Below are positions 1 through 10,662 of a stretch of 64,000 nucleotides of DNA, in pieces. The DNA comes from Gammaproteobacteria bacterium (GTDB lineage: Bacteria; Pseudomonadota; Gammaproteobacteria; Pseudomonadales; Pseudohongiellaceae), in assembly GCA_030682575.1 (NCBI GenBank), contig JAUXNX010000016.1:1-64000 (forward strand), given 5' to 3'. Each line of letters opens with the position of its first letter. Position 1 is the first letter of the stretch. Position numbers and translations under genes: made by a program. Below the pieces are notes generated by a model. The model was not told where the DNA came from, did not search any database, and was given only the letters and a program-made list of their open reading frames with translations.

Positions 1-78
1 ACAACTGACACCTGGCTGACGAACCTGCTCAACCGCACCCTTCTTGAACTCCAAACTGAACTTTCTTCGCTTCGACAT
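1..78 (-). CDS. IS3-family transposase OrfA N-terminus, truncated by window edge
   Basis: Minus strand ATG at 78 reads MSKRRKFSLEFKKGAVEQVRQPGVSC..., typical of HTH_Tnp_1 OrfA N-termini; AGGAG ribosome-binding site just upstream. Absent from the ORF track because it is open at the edge. Confidence 0.75.
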   Translation of the reverse strand, partial: MSKRRKFSLEFKKGAVEQVRQPGVSC

Positions 79-110
79 AAACACTCCTTTTGCCTATTAT
101 GAGGCTTCTT

Positions 111-136
111 TGAAGTGTCCGTAAAATCGGGGTAGA
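111..136. repeat. Putative terminal inverted repeat of the IS3-like element
   Basis: tgaagtgtccgtaaaatcggggtaga lies about 35 bp upstream of the orfA start, the usual position and style of an IS3-family end; the partner end is outside the window. Confidence 0.4.
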
Positions 137-267
137 ACCCGTTTTGTGGTGACAGCTGAAAGGTGTCAGCCGAGCCTATCCTACTACGCCCCTTGGTATT
201 GCGAATCTGCTTCCCAAAACAACAGTTGTGCCCAAATTCCACCCCAGATATTTGGAAAGGCGGCATT

Positions 268-555
268 CTACACACCACATGAGCCGGCAGACGGGACCGT
301 ACGATCCAAGGAATTGCCGATAGCACTTAAGCGGAAATGTGGTTTGTCGGGTTGGATCTCAGCTTTAAGCTCTAGCGCTTGGATCTCTCTAATAAATTGA
401 CACAGCATCTGTTTGGCTTCGGATTCATACCTAAAGGGGCCTACATCGTGGCCTTCTCTGGTACGGAAATACCACAGGCCACTAGCGTTGAATATGCGCT
501 CACTGCGGATTCGAGCGGCGGCATCTGAATGCTCTTTGCGTCGGAGGCTTGTCAT
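268..555 (-). CDS. Small DUF6316-like protein
   Basis: 95 aa with RSERIFNASGLWYFRTREGHDVGPFRYESEAKQML, a pattern I associate with DUF6316. Confidence 0.55.
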   Translation of the reverse strand: MTSLRRKEHSDAAARIRSERIFNASGLWYFRTREGHDVGPFRYESEAKQMLCQFIREIQALELKAEIQPDKPHFRLSAIGNSLDRTVPSAGSCGV

Positions 556-578
556 TTTTGTATCCCCTTATTGGTCTC

Positions 579-646
579 CGTCAGCTCAGGACAGTTCTGA
601 ATCCATGTTCAGCCTCAACCCTTTGAGTGGCAGTCCTGAGCTGACG
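579..646. repeat. Nested inverted repeat (14-bp perfect outer arms plus two internal hairpins)
   Basis: cgtcagctcaggac (579-592) and gtcctgagctgacg (633-646) are perfect reverse complements; the interior holds CTGAA/TTCAG and CTCAA/TTGAG stems. Confidence 0.8.
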
Positions 647-970
647 AGTGAGAGTCAAGATATGCGCGTGTTTTGAATCTGAGAAGAGCGCAAAATGTAT
701 GCCATTTTTTGCCGGTCACGATTATAGTGGCGCTCGCGCTGCAGAGGAATAAATTATATTAAATCAGTCAGTTATATCGTAATCTAAAGATAGAATCCAT
801 CTCTCAATCATCAGGCTAATCAGTGCGTTAGCACCTGAAATTAATCACGAGATTTTCATTGCCCGTCAATCGACACTTGACAACTTAGGATGCATTGAGG
901 ACTTTTTTTTCTTTTGAATTTAGCAGGTTAAATAATAGGAAAAATATTTTCCCAATTCTGAAGTTTCACC

Positions 971-1711
971 TCATTGCCGGGGCAGTAGGCCAATATGCAA
1001 TCTGGCTTTATCCAAATCGTGCGGACTATTGATGTTTAGAAAGTGTTCTGTCGAAGATCCATCAATTTCCAGCAATACATGGCGCGTAGAAAGGATAAAC
1101 TCCATGGGGCTATATACATGTTGCCGTAGTGCGGTTTCAAGTTCATCATGAAGCTTCATCGACCATAGAGAGAACAGGGGTTGGTATTGACCATCAGTTC
1201 GAAGCCAACCTGTCTCGCTGTCGTTCGCCAGCATTTTAGTAGCGACCCTTTGAACAATATCTTGCGGAAACCAAGGCACATCACCGGGAAAGCAGGCGAC
1301 GATACCTCGGTCATGGCCATGCGCCTTGCACCATTTCATCGCTGACAACACACCTGCAAGTGGGCCGACATACCCTTCCACGCAATCCCCAATGATTGGG
1401 ATTCGGAACTGAGCATATTTCTCTGTGTGACGATTTACGTTGAGTAGCAATTCAGCGACTTGTACCTTTGCATTCTCGATTATGTACTCAATGATTGGCT
1501 TACCCCCAAGGTCAAGCAGAGGTTTATCCTCATAGTTTAGCCGTGAGCCTTGACCGCCAGCCAGGATGACGCCTGTAATTCGGAGGGGCTGGGCAATCAT
1601 ATGCTGGTGTTCTCGTAGGTAGTCAGATCGGAGGACAGTCAAAAATGCCGTGACTGTTGATGCTGCCAAGTTATTTTCAAAACGGGGGGCGCCTCGAAGC
1701 GTCCGGAGCAT
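971..1711 (-). CDS. mobA: Molybdenum cofactor guanylyltransferase MobA (start probably 1600)
   Basis: ITGVILAGGQGSRLNYEDKPLLDLGGKPIIEYII nucleotidyltransferase motif and PGDVPWFP. Confidence 0.85.
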   Translation of the reverse strand: MLRTLRGAPRFENNLAASTVTAFLTVLRSDYLREHQHMIAQPLRITGVILAGGQGSRLNYEDKPLLDLGGKPIIEYIIENAKVQVAELLLNVNRHTEKYAQFRIPIIGDCVEGYVGPLAGVLSAMKWCKAHGHDRGIVACFPGDVPWFPQDIVQRVATKMLANDSETGWLRTDGQYQPLFSLWSMKLHDELETALRQHVYSPMEFILSTRHVLLEIDGSSTEHFLNINSPHDLDKARLHIGLLPRQ

Positions 1712-1980
1712 AGTCCAGCCCCATTGTTACAACAAGATTATTTATTGAATCAAATCAAGCTATATGGGACAATCGCGCACTCCGAATTTCAGGAAAGACT
1801 GCCTAACTCTTTGATATTCAATCAGTAACTTTGAATTTCGAAATTCAAGCGCAGCATCAATCCTGATAGATTAAATTCCCAATTCGTTTTTATTTAGTGA
1901 CCTGTAAGATTGTGCAGTTTCTTTTACTATTGATGACTATCAGTGGACATACGGTTTCCGCTGATTTTTGAGGATATTTC

Positions 1981-3300
1981 ATGCAAGTTTCTATTGAAAC
2001 CACAACTGGGCTCGAGCGTCGCATGACGGTTGAGGTACCTGCCGCTGTCGTTGAGAGCGCGGTCATAGCTCGTTTGCAGGAGGCAGCCGGCAATGTCCGG
2101 CTGAACGGTTTCCGCAAAGGCAAGATTCCTCTGAAGGTCATCAAAGGGCGTTTCGGCAGAGGAGTTCGGCAGGAGGTCGTTGGCGAGGTAATGAGCAAGA
2201 CCTATTACCAGGCTATCAATGACCAGAAACTGAAGCCTGCAGGCCAGCCAAGAATTGAACCCAAGACATTGGAGGAGGGAAAGAATCTTGAATTTGTTGC
2301 TATTTTCGAGGTATTCCCTGAGATCGCGCTGGAAGACTTCAGCAAGTTGAAAGTAGAAAAACTTGTCTCAGAAGTAGCAGAAGAGAATATCGACAAGATG
2401 ATAGAGACTTTGCGCCTGCAAAGACAAACTTGGGAAACCGTAACGCGCCAGAGCAAAAATAAAGATCGCGTTAATATCGATTTCAAAGGAACCATAGGAG
2501 GAGAAGAATTCGCCGGTGGCTCTGCAGAGGGTACCAATCTGATTCTCGGTTCCGACCGCATGATTCCGGGATTTGAGAAAGGTTTGTTAAAGAAGAAGGC
2601 AGGCGATGACGTCGTGCTTGACCTGATTTTTCCAGAAGACTACCACAATAAGGAACTCGCCGGTAAAGCCGTCCAATTCACAGTGAAGATTAACTCTGTC
2701 AGTTCATCTGTTCTGCCAGAGTTGAATGACGAATTCTTCGCGGTATTTGGCATCGAAGAAGGTGGCGAGGTTGCTTTCCGAAAAGAAGTAGCTGCCAATA
2801 TGAGCCGAGAACTCAACAATGCCAGTAAAGCAAAACTCAAAAGCCGGGTTATGGATCTGTTGATAGCGCAGAACAAGGTCTCACTGCCTGTGAGTTTGGT
2901 AAAGAGTGAGATCGAAGCACTTCGTCAGCAGGCATTGCAACAGTTTGGTGGAGGAAAGCAGAATATCGATCTTGCTATGCTACCAGATGACCTCTTTCGT
3001 GAGCAGGCGGAAAAGCGCATTGCGCTGGGCCTGATCCTAGGGGAAGTGATCAAGACTAAGAATCTGAAAGCCGATCCTGCGCTGGTCAAAAGTACTATCG
3101 AAGATATCGCTTCGACGTACGAGACTCCCGAACAGGTCGTGCGCTGGTACTACAGCAACAAAGATCAACTGGCCGCAGTAGAGTCGTCTGTGCTTGAGGA
3201 TCAAGCATTCGATGCGATCCTTGCGGAAGCGCAAGTGACTGAAAAGAAAGTCAACTATGACGACGTCATCAAACCAGACACCCCGAAGACCAGCAAGTAA
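1981..3300 (+). CDS. tig: Trigger factor
   Basis: [21 protein letters not shown]... with FKBP-type PPIase region; followed by clpP and clpX. Confidence 0.97.
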   Translation: MQVSIETTTGLERRMTVEVPAAVVESAVIARLQEAAGNVRLNGFRKGKIPLKVIKGRFGRGVRQEVVGEVMSKTYYQAINDQKLKPAGQPRIEPKTLEEGKNLEFVAIFEVFPEIALEDFSKLKVEKLVSEVAEENIDKMIETLRLQRQTWETVTRQSKNKDRVNIDFKGTIGGEEFAGGSAEGTNLILGSDRMIPGFEKGLLKKKAGDDVVLDLIFPEDYHNKELAGKAVQFTVKINSVSSSVLPELNDEFFAVFGIEEGGEVAFRKEVAANMSRELNNASKAKLKSRVMDLLIAQNKVSLPVSLVKSEIEALRQQALQQFGGGKQNIDLAMLPDDLFREQAEKRIALGLILGEVIKTKNLKADPALVKSTIEDIASTYETPEQVVRWYYSNKDQLAAVESSVLEDQAFDAILAEAQVTEKKVNYDDVIKPDTPKTSK

Positions 3301-3308
3301 CAGCAACT

Positions 3309-3923
3309 ATGAAAAATGAGGAAGATTTGGTGATGTCGACTCTGATCCCGATGGTGGTAGAGCAAACTGCACGTGGGGAACGTTCGTACGATATCTACTC
3401 CAGATTGCTCAAAGAAAGAGTGATATTCGTCGTTGGCCCAGTGGAAGACTATATGGCTAACGTTGTAGTGGCACAGCTTCTGTTTCTTGAGTCAGAAAAC
3501 CCGGACAAAGACATCCATTTGTACATTAACTCTCCGGGTGGTTCTGTGACTGCTGGGCTCTCGATCTATGACACTATGCAATTCATCAAACCTGATGTAA
3601 GTACAATGTGTATAGGGCAGGCAGCCAGTATGGGCGCGCTACTGCTCGCTGGCGGCACCAAGGGCAAACGCTTTGCATTGCCACACTCGCGCATGATGAT
3701 CCATCAACCGAGTGGCGGAGCCCAAGGACAGGCTGCCGATATCGAGATTCAGGCCAACGAGATCATCAAGTTGCGTCATCAACTGAACCGGATCATGGCA
3801 GCTCATACAGGGCGAGAGCTTGATGTAATAGCTCGGGATACCGAGCGGGATAACTTCATGAGCGCCGAAGAAGGTGTGAAGTATGGTTTGATTGACAAGG
3901 TATTTGCCAACCGCTTGCTGTAA
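3309..3923 (+). CDS. clpP: ATP-dependent Clp protease proteolytic subunit
   Basis: [46 protein letters not shown] and [14 protein letters not shown] active-site motifs. Confidence 0.98.
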   Translation: MKNEEDLVMSTLIPMVVEQTARGERSYDIYSRLLKERVIFVVGPVEDYMANVVVAQLLFLESENPDKDIHLYINSPGGSVTAGLSIYDTMQFIKPDVSTMCIGQAASMGALLLAGGTKGKRFALPHSRMMIHQPSGGAQGQAADIEIQANEIIKLRHQLNRIMAAHTGRELDVIARDTERDNFMSAEEGVKYGLIDKVFANRLL

Positions 3924-4133
3924 TCGAGAGATATCTGTCCTGTCAAGAGTTCACATATCCGGATCGTACTGCTTGTTGAGGTCTCCCGGCTGAATGGTAT
4001 TATCCGAACTACGGTAGATCACGTTCTGCCGATGGTGTGGGAAGAGCGGCAGCAGGCTCTGTATGAGGCAATGTAAGTGACGGGCTTCGGGTCTCGTGTA
4101 GCTGGTTCCGCATAGAATTTGAGAGGTAGTTTA

Positions 4134-5426
4134 ATGTCAGATGATCGGTTCAACAAAGGCGATGACAGCGGCAAGCTGCTCTATTGCTCGTTTTGCGGTA
4201 AGAGCCAACACGAAGTCCGAAAGCTGATTGCTGGACCTTCCGTATTCGTATGTGACGAATGTGTTGACCTTTGTAATGACATTATCAGAGAAGAGATTCA
4301 GGAGAAAGATTCCGAATCAGGCAACAAAAAATTGCCAATCCCTGAAGAGATCAAGAAAACACTTGATGAGTATGTCATTGGTCAGGAGACAGCCAAGAAA
4401 GTACTGGCGGTAGCGGTTTACAACCACTACAAGCGTCTGAATTATGACCAGCCAAACGGTGGCGTTGAGTTAGGAAAGAGCAATATCCTGATGGTGGGGC
4501 CTACCGGAACGGGTAAGACTTTGCTCGCTGAGACACTGGCGCGTCTCTTGGATGTTCCTTTCACGATTGCTGACGCCACCACTCTCACCGAGGCTGGCTA
4601 TGTGGGGGAGGATGTTGAAAATATCATCCAGAAACTGTTACAAAAGTGTGACTATGATGTCGAAAAGGCCCAAATAGGTATTGTCTATATCGACGAAATA
4701 GACAAAATTTCCCGTAAATCTGACAACCCCTCCATCACCCGTGATGTTTCTGGCGAAGGTGTACAGCAGGCCCTTCTCAAATTGATCGAAGGAACTGTTG
4801 CTTCCGTCCCGCCACAGGGTGGCCGCAAGCACCCGCAGCAGGAATTTTTGCAGGTCGATACATCCAACATCCTTTTTATCTGCGGTGGAGCGTTTGCCGG
4901 CCTGGAAAAAATCATACGTGATCGCTCCGAAAAAGGTGGCATCGGGTTTGGTGCTGAAGTACGCAGCAAGGATCTGGATCAACGCATGGGCGAGACCCTG
5001 AGGGACGTAGAGCCCGAGGATCTCGTGAAGTATGGGCTGATCCCGGAATTCGTAGGCCGCCTGCCAATGATCGCTACTCTGGACGAATTGGATCTGGACG
5101 CATTGGTACGAATTATCAAGGAACCCAAGAACTCGCTTATAAAGCAGTACCAGAAACTGTTTGAAATGGAAGGCGTCGAAATCCAGTTCCGCGACGAAGC
5201 ACTCAAAGCTGTCGCCCAGAAAGCCAAGGAGCGAAAAACGGGAGCGCGTGGCTTACGGTCAATCATGGAGAGCGTGTTGCTGGATACCATGTACAAGATT
5301 CCTTCCATGGAAAAAGTCACCAAAGTGATTATCGATGCTGCGGTTATCAATGGCGAGTCGGAGCCCTTGCTGATGTATGAAAACCGCGAACAACAGCCAA
5401 CTCGAGCTGCTACGGAGGACCACTAA
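4134..5426 (+). CDS. clpX: Clp protease ATP-binding subunit ClpX
   Basis: N-terminal zinc-binding CSFCGKSQ...CDECVDLC, Walker [12 protein letters not shown]-loop region IGFGAEV; ATG at 4134 preferred over 4119. Confidence 0.98.
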   Translation: MSDDRFNKGDDSGKLLYCSFCGKSQHEVRKLIAGPSVFVCDECVDLCNDIIREEIQEKDSESGNKKLPIPEEIKKTLDEYVIGQETAKKVLAVAVYNHYKRLNYDQPNGGVELGKSNILMVGPTGTGKTLLAETLARLLDVPFTIADATTLTEAGYVGEDVENIIQKLLQKCDYDVEKAQIGIVYIDEIDKISRKSDNPSITRDVSGEGVQQALLKLIEGTVASVPPQGGRKHPQQEFLQVDTSNILFICGGAFAGLEKIIRDRSEKGGIGFGAEVRSKDLDQRMGETLRDVEPEDLVKYGLIPEFVGRLPMIATLDELDLDALVRIIKEPKNSLIKQYQKLFEMEGVEIQFRDEALKAVAQKAKERKTGARGLRSIMESVLLDTMYKIPSMEKVTKVIIDAAVINGESEPLLMYENREQQPTRAATEDH

Positions 5427-5526
5427 AGTCGCCTGGGGCTCCTCGCATCTACGAGATAGAAAGCTGGTACCGACTGCCCATTCGACAATACTGGTCCCTC
5501 ATCTCGAGCTTGTCGATGCTGCTGGA

Positions 5527-5554
5527 TTGAAATAGCAGCCTATCACCCCAACAT
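5527..5554 (+). promoter_or_regulatory. Putative sigma-32 heat-shock promoter of lon
   Basis: TTGAAA - 13 nt - CCCCAACAT, close to the E. coli RpoH consensus (CTTGAAA / CCCCATNT). Confidence 0.6.
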
Positions 5555-5608
5555 GGGGGAGTGAATAATCCGATTGAGCTCCGCTCACACACTTTCAGGA
5601 TACAAGCC

Positions 5609-8044
5609 ATGGCCCCTTTGTCAGAAGCAACCAAGACCAGCAAAATTGTACTGCCGCTGCTGCCGCTTCGAGATGTTGTTGTATATCCGCAGATAGTCCA
5701 GCCTCTGTTTGTTGGCAGACCAAAATCAATTCGAGCGCTTGAAATCGCAATGAACACTGGCAAGCAGGTACTGCTTGTAGCTCAAAAAAATCCCACTGAG
5801 GATGAACCCAACGTTCAGGACATCTTCGAAATCGGCACCATTGCCAGCATCCTTCAATTAATCCGTCTTCCCGACGGAACAGTGAAGGTGCTCGTTGAAG
5901 GTGTCAGCCGTGCCCGTATACGTTCTGTCGAATTGGAGTCCGATTATTTCCAGGCCCACATCAGTACTGTACTCGCAGAGCCATTGGCAGAAAAACAGTC
6001 AGAACTTCTTGTTCGATCCTTGCTTTCGCAGTTTGACCAGTATGTTCAACTAAGCAAGAAAATTCCACCGGAAGTACTGACCTCCATTTCCAGCATTGAT
6101 GAACCAGGCAGGCTGGTCGACACCATTGCGTCGCATATGTCGTTGCAGTTGCAGGAAAAACAGAATCTTTTGGAACTCGTTGGGCTACAACCTCGAAGCG
6201 AACATCTGATGGGGTTGATCGAATCGGAAATCGATCTCTTCCAAGTAGAAAAGCGTATTCGGGGACGTGTCAAAAAACAGATGGAAAAAAGTCAACGTGA
6301 GTATTATCTGAATGAGCAGATGAAAGCCATTCAGAAAGAGATGGGAGAGCTAGAAGATACTCCTAACGAGGCGGAAGAGCTAAAACAGCGTATTGAAGAT
6401 GCAGGAATGCCGCAAGAAGCTCGAGATAAAGCCCTTTCCGAACTGAATAAACTGCGCATGATGTCACCAATGTCGTCAGAAGCTTCAGTAGTCCGTACTT
6501 ATATAGACTGGATGGTTAATATTCCGTGGAAGGCGCGCAGCAAAGTTCGCCTTGACTTGGATAAAGCAGAGCAAGTTTTAGAAAACGATCACTATGGCCT
6601 CGAAGAGGTGAAAACTAGAATCCTCGAATACTTGGCAGTTCAGAAGCGCGTAAAAAAACTGAAAGGACCTATACTATGTCTCGTTGGCCCCCCAGGTGTT
6701 GGTAAAACGTCACTTGGTGAATCTATTGCCCGTGCTACAAATAGAAAATTTGTCCGCATGGCTCTGGGCGGTGTGAGAGATGAGGCCGAGATTCGCGGTC
6801 ACAGGCGCACTTACATCGGTTCACTACCTGGCAAATTATTGCAAAAACTAGCAAAAGTAGGCGTCAGGAATCCCTTGTTTCTACTTGATGAAATTGACAA
6901 GATGGGTATGGACAATCGTGGCGACCCCGCCTCTGCTCTTCTCGAAGTGCTTGATCCTGAGCAGAACCATAATTTCAACGACCATTACCTTGAAGTGGAT
7001 TATGACCTGTCTGAAGTAATGTTCGTGTGTACCTCCAATACTATGAACATTCCAGGCCCGCTTCTGGATCGCATGGAAATCATCCGTCTTCCGGGCTATA
7101 CAGAGGATGAAAAAATCAATATCGCCAGCCGCTATCTGGTGCCCAAGCAGCAGAAGAACAACGGTCTGCATAAAGGCGAACTCGTTATCAACGAAGATCC
7201 AATCAAGGATCTTGTGCGTTACTATACGCGTGAGGCCGGCGTCAGAGGGCTCGAGCGAGAAATCGCCAAGATATGTCGCAAAGTGGTGAAGCAGAACTCG
7301 CACCTTACCAAGCCTGAACCGATTATTCTCAATGGTGAAATGCTCGAGCAATACTCGGGCGTACGCAAGTTTGATTTTGGAATCGCTGAAGAAAAAAATC
7401 TGATCGGTCAGGTCAATGGCCTTGCCTGGACCCAAGTAGGCGGAGAGCTCTTGACCATAGAAGCTGTTGCACTGGAAGGTAAGGGTAAGACCATCAAGAC
7501 CGGGTCACTTGGGGATGTCATGCAGGAATCCATTCAGGCGGCAATTACAGTTGTTAGAAGTCGGTCAGCAGTTCTGGGACTAAAATCCGGTTTCCACGAG
7601 ACAGTGGACCTGCATATACACGTCCCGGAAGGTGCTACGCCAAAAGATGGCCCAAGTGCAGGTATCGGTATGTGTACTGCACTGGTTTCAGCTTTGACAG
7701 GAATTCCGGTTAAAGCAGATGTCGCGATGACAGGAGAAATTACTCTGCGAGGCCAGGTTCTGAGAATTGGCGGATTGAAGGAAAAGCTGCTTGCGGCCCA
7801 TAGGGGCAATATAAAAACCGTCATCATCCCTGCCGACAACGAGAGAGACTTGCGCGAGATTCCAGACAATGTCAAAGCCGATATGAATATACGTCCAGTC
7901 AAGTGGATTGATCAGGTGCTTGAGCTCGCTCTGGAGTATCTGCCAGTTCCGAATCAAGAGCCTGAAGTGGCGAAAACAGCGATTGGGGGAAGCGGGGATG
8001 ATGCTGACAAGATCAAGGATGAAAAGCATATAAATACGCACTGA
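5609..8044 (+). CDS. lon: ATP-dependent protease Lon
   Basis: GPPGVGKTSLGESIARA Walker A, PKDGPSAGIGM catalytic Ser motif; start MAPLSEATK at 5609 (ORF track start 5561 coincides with the expected transcription start). Confidence 0.97.
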   Translation: MAPLSEATKTSKIVLPLLPLRDVVVYPQIVQPLFVGRPKSIRALEIAMNTGKQVLLVAQKNPTEDEPNVQDIFEIGTIASILQLIRLPDGTVKVLVEGVSRARIRSVELESDYFQAHISTVLAEPLAEKQSELLVRSLLSQFDQYVQLSKKIPPEVLTSISSIDEPGRLVDTIASHMSLQLQEKQNLLELVGLQPRSEHLMGLIESEIDLFQVEKRIRGRVKKQMEKSQREYYLNEQMKAIQKEMGELEDTPNEAEELKQRIEDAGMPQEARDKALSELNKLRMMSPMSSEASVVRTYIDWMVNIPWKARSKVRLDLDKAEQVLENDHYGLEEVKTRILEYLAVQKRVKKLKGPILCLVGPPGVGKTSLGESIARATNRKFVRMALGGVRDEAEIRGHRRTYIGSLPGKLLQKLAKVGVRNPLFLLDEIDKMGMDNRGDPASALLEVLDPEQNHNFNDHYLEVDYDLSEVMFVCTSNTMNIPGPLLDRMEIIRLPGYTEDEKINIASRYLVPKQQKNNGLHKGELVINEDPIKDLVRYYTREAGVRGLEREIAKICRKVVKQNSHLTKPEPIILNGEMLEQYSGVRKFDFGIAEEKNLIGQVNGLAWTQVGGELLTIEAVALEGKGKTIKTGSLGDVMQESIQAAITVVRSRSAVLGLKSGFHETVDLHIHVPEGATPKDGPSAGIGMCTALVSALTGIPVKADVAMTGEITLRGQVLRIGGLKEKLLAAHRGNIKTVIIPADNERDLREIPDNVKADMNIRPVKWIDQVLELALEYLPVPNQEPEVAKTAIGGSGDDADKIKDEKHINTH

Positions 8045-8070
8045 ATCACACGAAAACGCTGTGTTTGCTG

Positions 8071-8100
8071 TTGACACAGCTTTCCGTGGCTTGGTATAAA
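8071..8100 (+). promoter_or_regulatory. Sigma-70-like promoter of hupB
   Basis: TTGACA (8071-8076), 18 nt, TATAAA (8095-8100) in the lon-hupB gap. Confidence 0.65.
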
Positions 8101-8240
8101 GTGCCGGTCGTATTGGATATCAAGCCATCTCTTGGATAAAAAATCAGACAGATTATCAACACTTGGAGCGGGATTTGTATTGTCATTTCGCTGCCTGGGT
8201 CTTCGAGTAATAACTCAACTTACAAAAATAAGGGGATAAC

Positions 8241-8516
8241 GTGAATAAATCAGAATTAATCGATGCTGTTGCTGCGAGTGCGGACATACCGAAAGCTGCT
8301 GCGGGACGAGTAATAGATGCCATGATTGATGCCATCACTGACTCACTGAAAAAGAGCGATCCTGTCGTTCTCGTAGGATTCGGAACTTTCACAACCAAAG
8401 AGCGCGCAGCACGTCAGGGACGCAACCCTCAAACTGGCGCAACTATTCAGATCAAAGCAGCAAAAGTCCCAACTTTCAAAGCAGGCAAAGCCTTGAAGGA
8501 TGCGGTTAATCTGTAA
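8241..8516 (+). CDS. hupB: DNA-binding protein HU-beta
   Basis: [33 protein letters not shown]...[21 protein letters not shown]. Confidence 0.95.
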   Translation: MNKSELIDAVAASADIPKAAAGRVIDAMIDAITDSLKKSDPVVLVGFGTFTTKERAARQGRNPQTGATIQIKAAKVPTFKAGKALKDAVNL

Positions 8517-8638
8517 CTGAGTAGCCAAAATTCGTAAGCGGGATATATCTGGACGAGACTGATACTAGAGCAGTTTGAAAGCGGAATCCGATTAGTTCGA
8601 AACTACTAAATCCTGTCACTGGCTTATGAGTTTTAGAG

Positions 8639-8662
8639 GGCGCATCTGTGATGCGCCTTTTT
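8639..8662 (+). terminator. Rho-independent terminator after hupB
   Basis: GGCGCATC-tgt-GATGCGCC followed by TTTTT. Confidence 0.85.
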
Positions 8663-8743
8663 AGTTTAAGTAGGTTTCATTTATTCAATCGAGTGGACAA
8701 GTTCGAGTGCCGTGCTGATGTCGGCAATGCGACAGGAACAGAT

Positions 8744-10654
8744 ATGCTGCAGAAGATAAGAGACAATTCCCAAGGCATCGTTGCCAAAGTGATCATCGGT
8801 TTCATTATTGCCGTCATGGCTCTGTTTGGTGTTGAATCAATAATGAGTGGATTTGTCGGAAATGCGACGGTAGCAGAGGTTAATGGCGTCGAGATCACTG
8901 AGCCAGAGCTTGCAGCGAGTGTACAGAATCTCGTAGCAAGTATTGGTGGCAACATCGGCACGCTGGACGAAAGTCTCCTCAGACAGATTGCCCTGAATCA
9001 GATAATCGAAGATCGGCTTCTCTTGCAAGCCGCGAGAGATTCTGGCATGAGCATTTCCAGTGACGCGATTGACCGTCAGATCATCAATACACAACAGTTC
9101 CAGATCGGAGGTATTTTCAACTCGGATCTTGCTGTTCGTACCATGGCTACTCAGGGATTCACCGTTCAAGCATATCGCAACGCACTTGCTGATCAGATGC
9201 TTGTAGGGCAGCTTGCTAACACATATGCCGCATCCAGTTTTGTAACCGAGAGCGAGCTCGCGCGAATGGCTGCGCTTTCCTCACAAACACGTGATTTTCG
9301 ATTCCTTTCCATTACACTCGGCAATCGTACTGCCGGGGAACCAATTCCTCCTGAACAGATTGATGCCTATTACCAGAACAATCAGTCCCAATTCATGCTG
9401 GAGGAAGAACTTGGGATAGATTATGTGCTTCTGGACAAAAGCGCCATTTTCGCAGAAGCTGATGTCAGCGATGCCGACGTACAGGCACAGTATGAGACTG
9501 AACGTGCGGCATTTTCCTCAGCATCACAACGTCGCGCATCTCACATTCTGCTGGAGGTGAATGGATCTCTCTCCGAAGAAGCAGCGCTGGAGCGCGCAGC
9601 CGTTCTAAAGGCACGTCTAGATCAGGGAGAAGACTTTGGTGCAATTGCTTTGGAGGCTTCCAGCGACACAATATCTGCGGCCGCTGGCGGTGATATTGGT
9701 TATTCCAGTGGCACGGCTTTCCCGCGCGAACTGGAAGCGGCTCTGGCTTCGCTTGAAGTCGGACAGATAGCTGATCCAGTCGTTACAGAGTTCGGCGTGC
9801 ACATCGTGAAGTTGACTGAGTATGATGTAAACCAATTTCCGCCTCTGGAAGAAGTGGCTGATCGCATCAGGCGTGAGCTTAGTACTGCCGAAGTAGATCA
9901 ACTCTATTTCGCCAGACTGGAAACACTTGCAAATTTGGCATTTGAAACTTCAAATTTGCTGGAGTTGTCTGAAGAGCTTGGTTTGCCAATTATACAGAGT
10001 GAAACTTTTACTCGCTTGGGCGGTAGCAGTGAAATCACTACTAACAGCAATGTAGTAGCTGCTGCATTCTCAGCAGAGGTGCTGGTTGACGGCAATAACA
10101 GTGAAGTTATAGAGCTTGATGACTCAAGGGCCTTGGTACTCAATATCCGTGAACATGCCGAAGCCACTCTTCGTCCTATCGAAGAGGTGCGCGGAGAAAT
10201 TGCGGCTATTCTGCGAACCGAGCTTGAGAGGGAAAGGGCTCAAGCTGTCGGTGAAGAAATACTGACTGCGTTGCGAAGTGGAAACTCTGTTGACGATCTG
10301 ATCGTTACCAACGAACTGCAGTGGATTGAGCAACGTAATGCTTCTCGCAATCAAATCGGCCTTAACAACGAGGTACTTCAGAACGCTTTCTCAATGTCTT
10401 CACCCGCCGGAAACAATCCGGCATTCCAAGGTTTCTCACTTAACAACGGGACATATGTTGTGCTTGAGTTACAGGGTGTCAATCGTGGCAGCCTGGAGCA
10501 GATGGATGAAGCGGCAAGACAGACACTTGCAAACGGGTTTGTCGAGAGTGAAGGTCGTACAGCCTTTGATGCTTTCCTGACGAATACGCGGAATAACGCA
10601 GACATCACAGAATATCTAAGTACAGAGACTACAAACGATTTTTTCGTTCTGTAA
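8744..10654 (+). CDS. ppiD: Peptidyl-prolyl cis-trans isomerase PpiD (SurA_N / PpiC domains)
   Basis: MLQKIRDNSQGIVAKVIIGFIIAVMALFGVES N-terminal anchor, RASHILLEV parvulin motif; ORF start at 8648 overlaps the terminator, so 8744 preferred. Confidence 0.92.
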   Translation: MLQKIRDNSQGIVAKVIIGFIIAVMALFGVESIMSGFVGNATVAEVNGVEITEPELAASVQNLVASIGGNIGTLDESLLRQIALNQIIEDRLLLQAARDSGMSISSDAIDRQIINTQQFQIGGIFNSDLAVRTMATQGFTVQAYRNALADQMLVGQLANTYAASSFVTESELARMAALSSQTRDFRFLSITLGNRTAGEPIPPEQIDAYYQNNQSQFMLEEELGIDYVLLDKSAIFAEADVSDADVQAQYETERAAFSSASQRRASHILLEVNGSLSEEAALERAAVLKARLDQGEDFGAIALEASSDTISAAAGGDIGYSSGTAFPRELEAALASLEVGQIADPVVTEFGVHIVKLTEYDVNQFPPLEEVADRIRRELSTAEVDQLYFARLETLANLAFETSNLLELSEELGLPIIQSETFTRLGGSSEITTNSNVVAAAFSAEVLVDGNNSEVIELDDSRALVLNIREHAEATLRPIEEVRGEIAAILRTELERERAQAVGEEILTALRSGNSVDDLIVTNELQWIEQRNASRNQIGLNNEVLQNAFSMSSPAGNNPAFQGFSLNNGTYVVLELQGVNRGSLEQMDEAARQTLANGFVESEGRTAFDAFLTNTRNNADITEYLSTETTNDFFVL

Positions 10655-10662
10655 ATCTGTTG

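Noticed and set aside
579-646. Integron attC site
   Set aside because: No paired RYYYAAC/GTTRRRY core sites and no cassette array.
6881-7435. 184-aa minus-strand ORF inside lon
   Set aside because: Spurious antisense frame within a well-supported lon gene.
8048-8084. Terminator after lon (GCTGTGT...ACACAGC)
   Set aside because: 7-bp stem with a 9-nt loop and only a short T tract; it overlaps the hupB -35 region, so the promoter reading is preferred.
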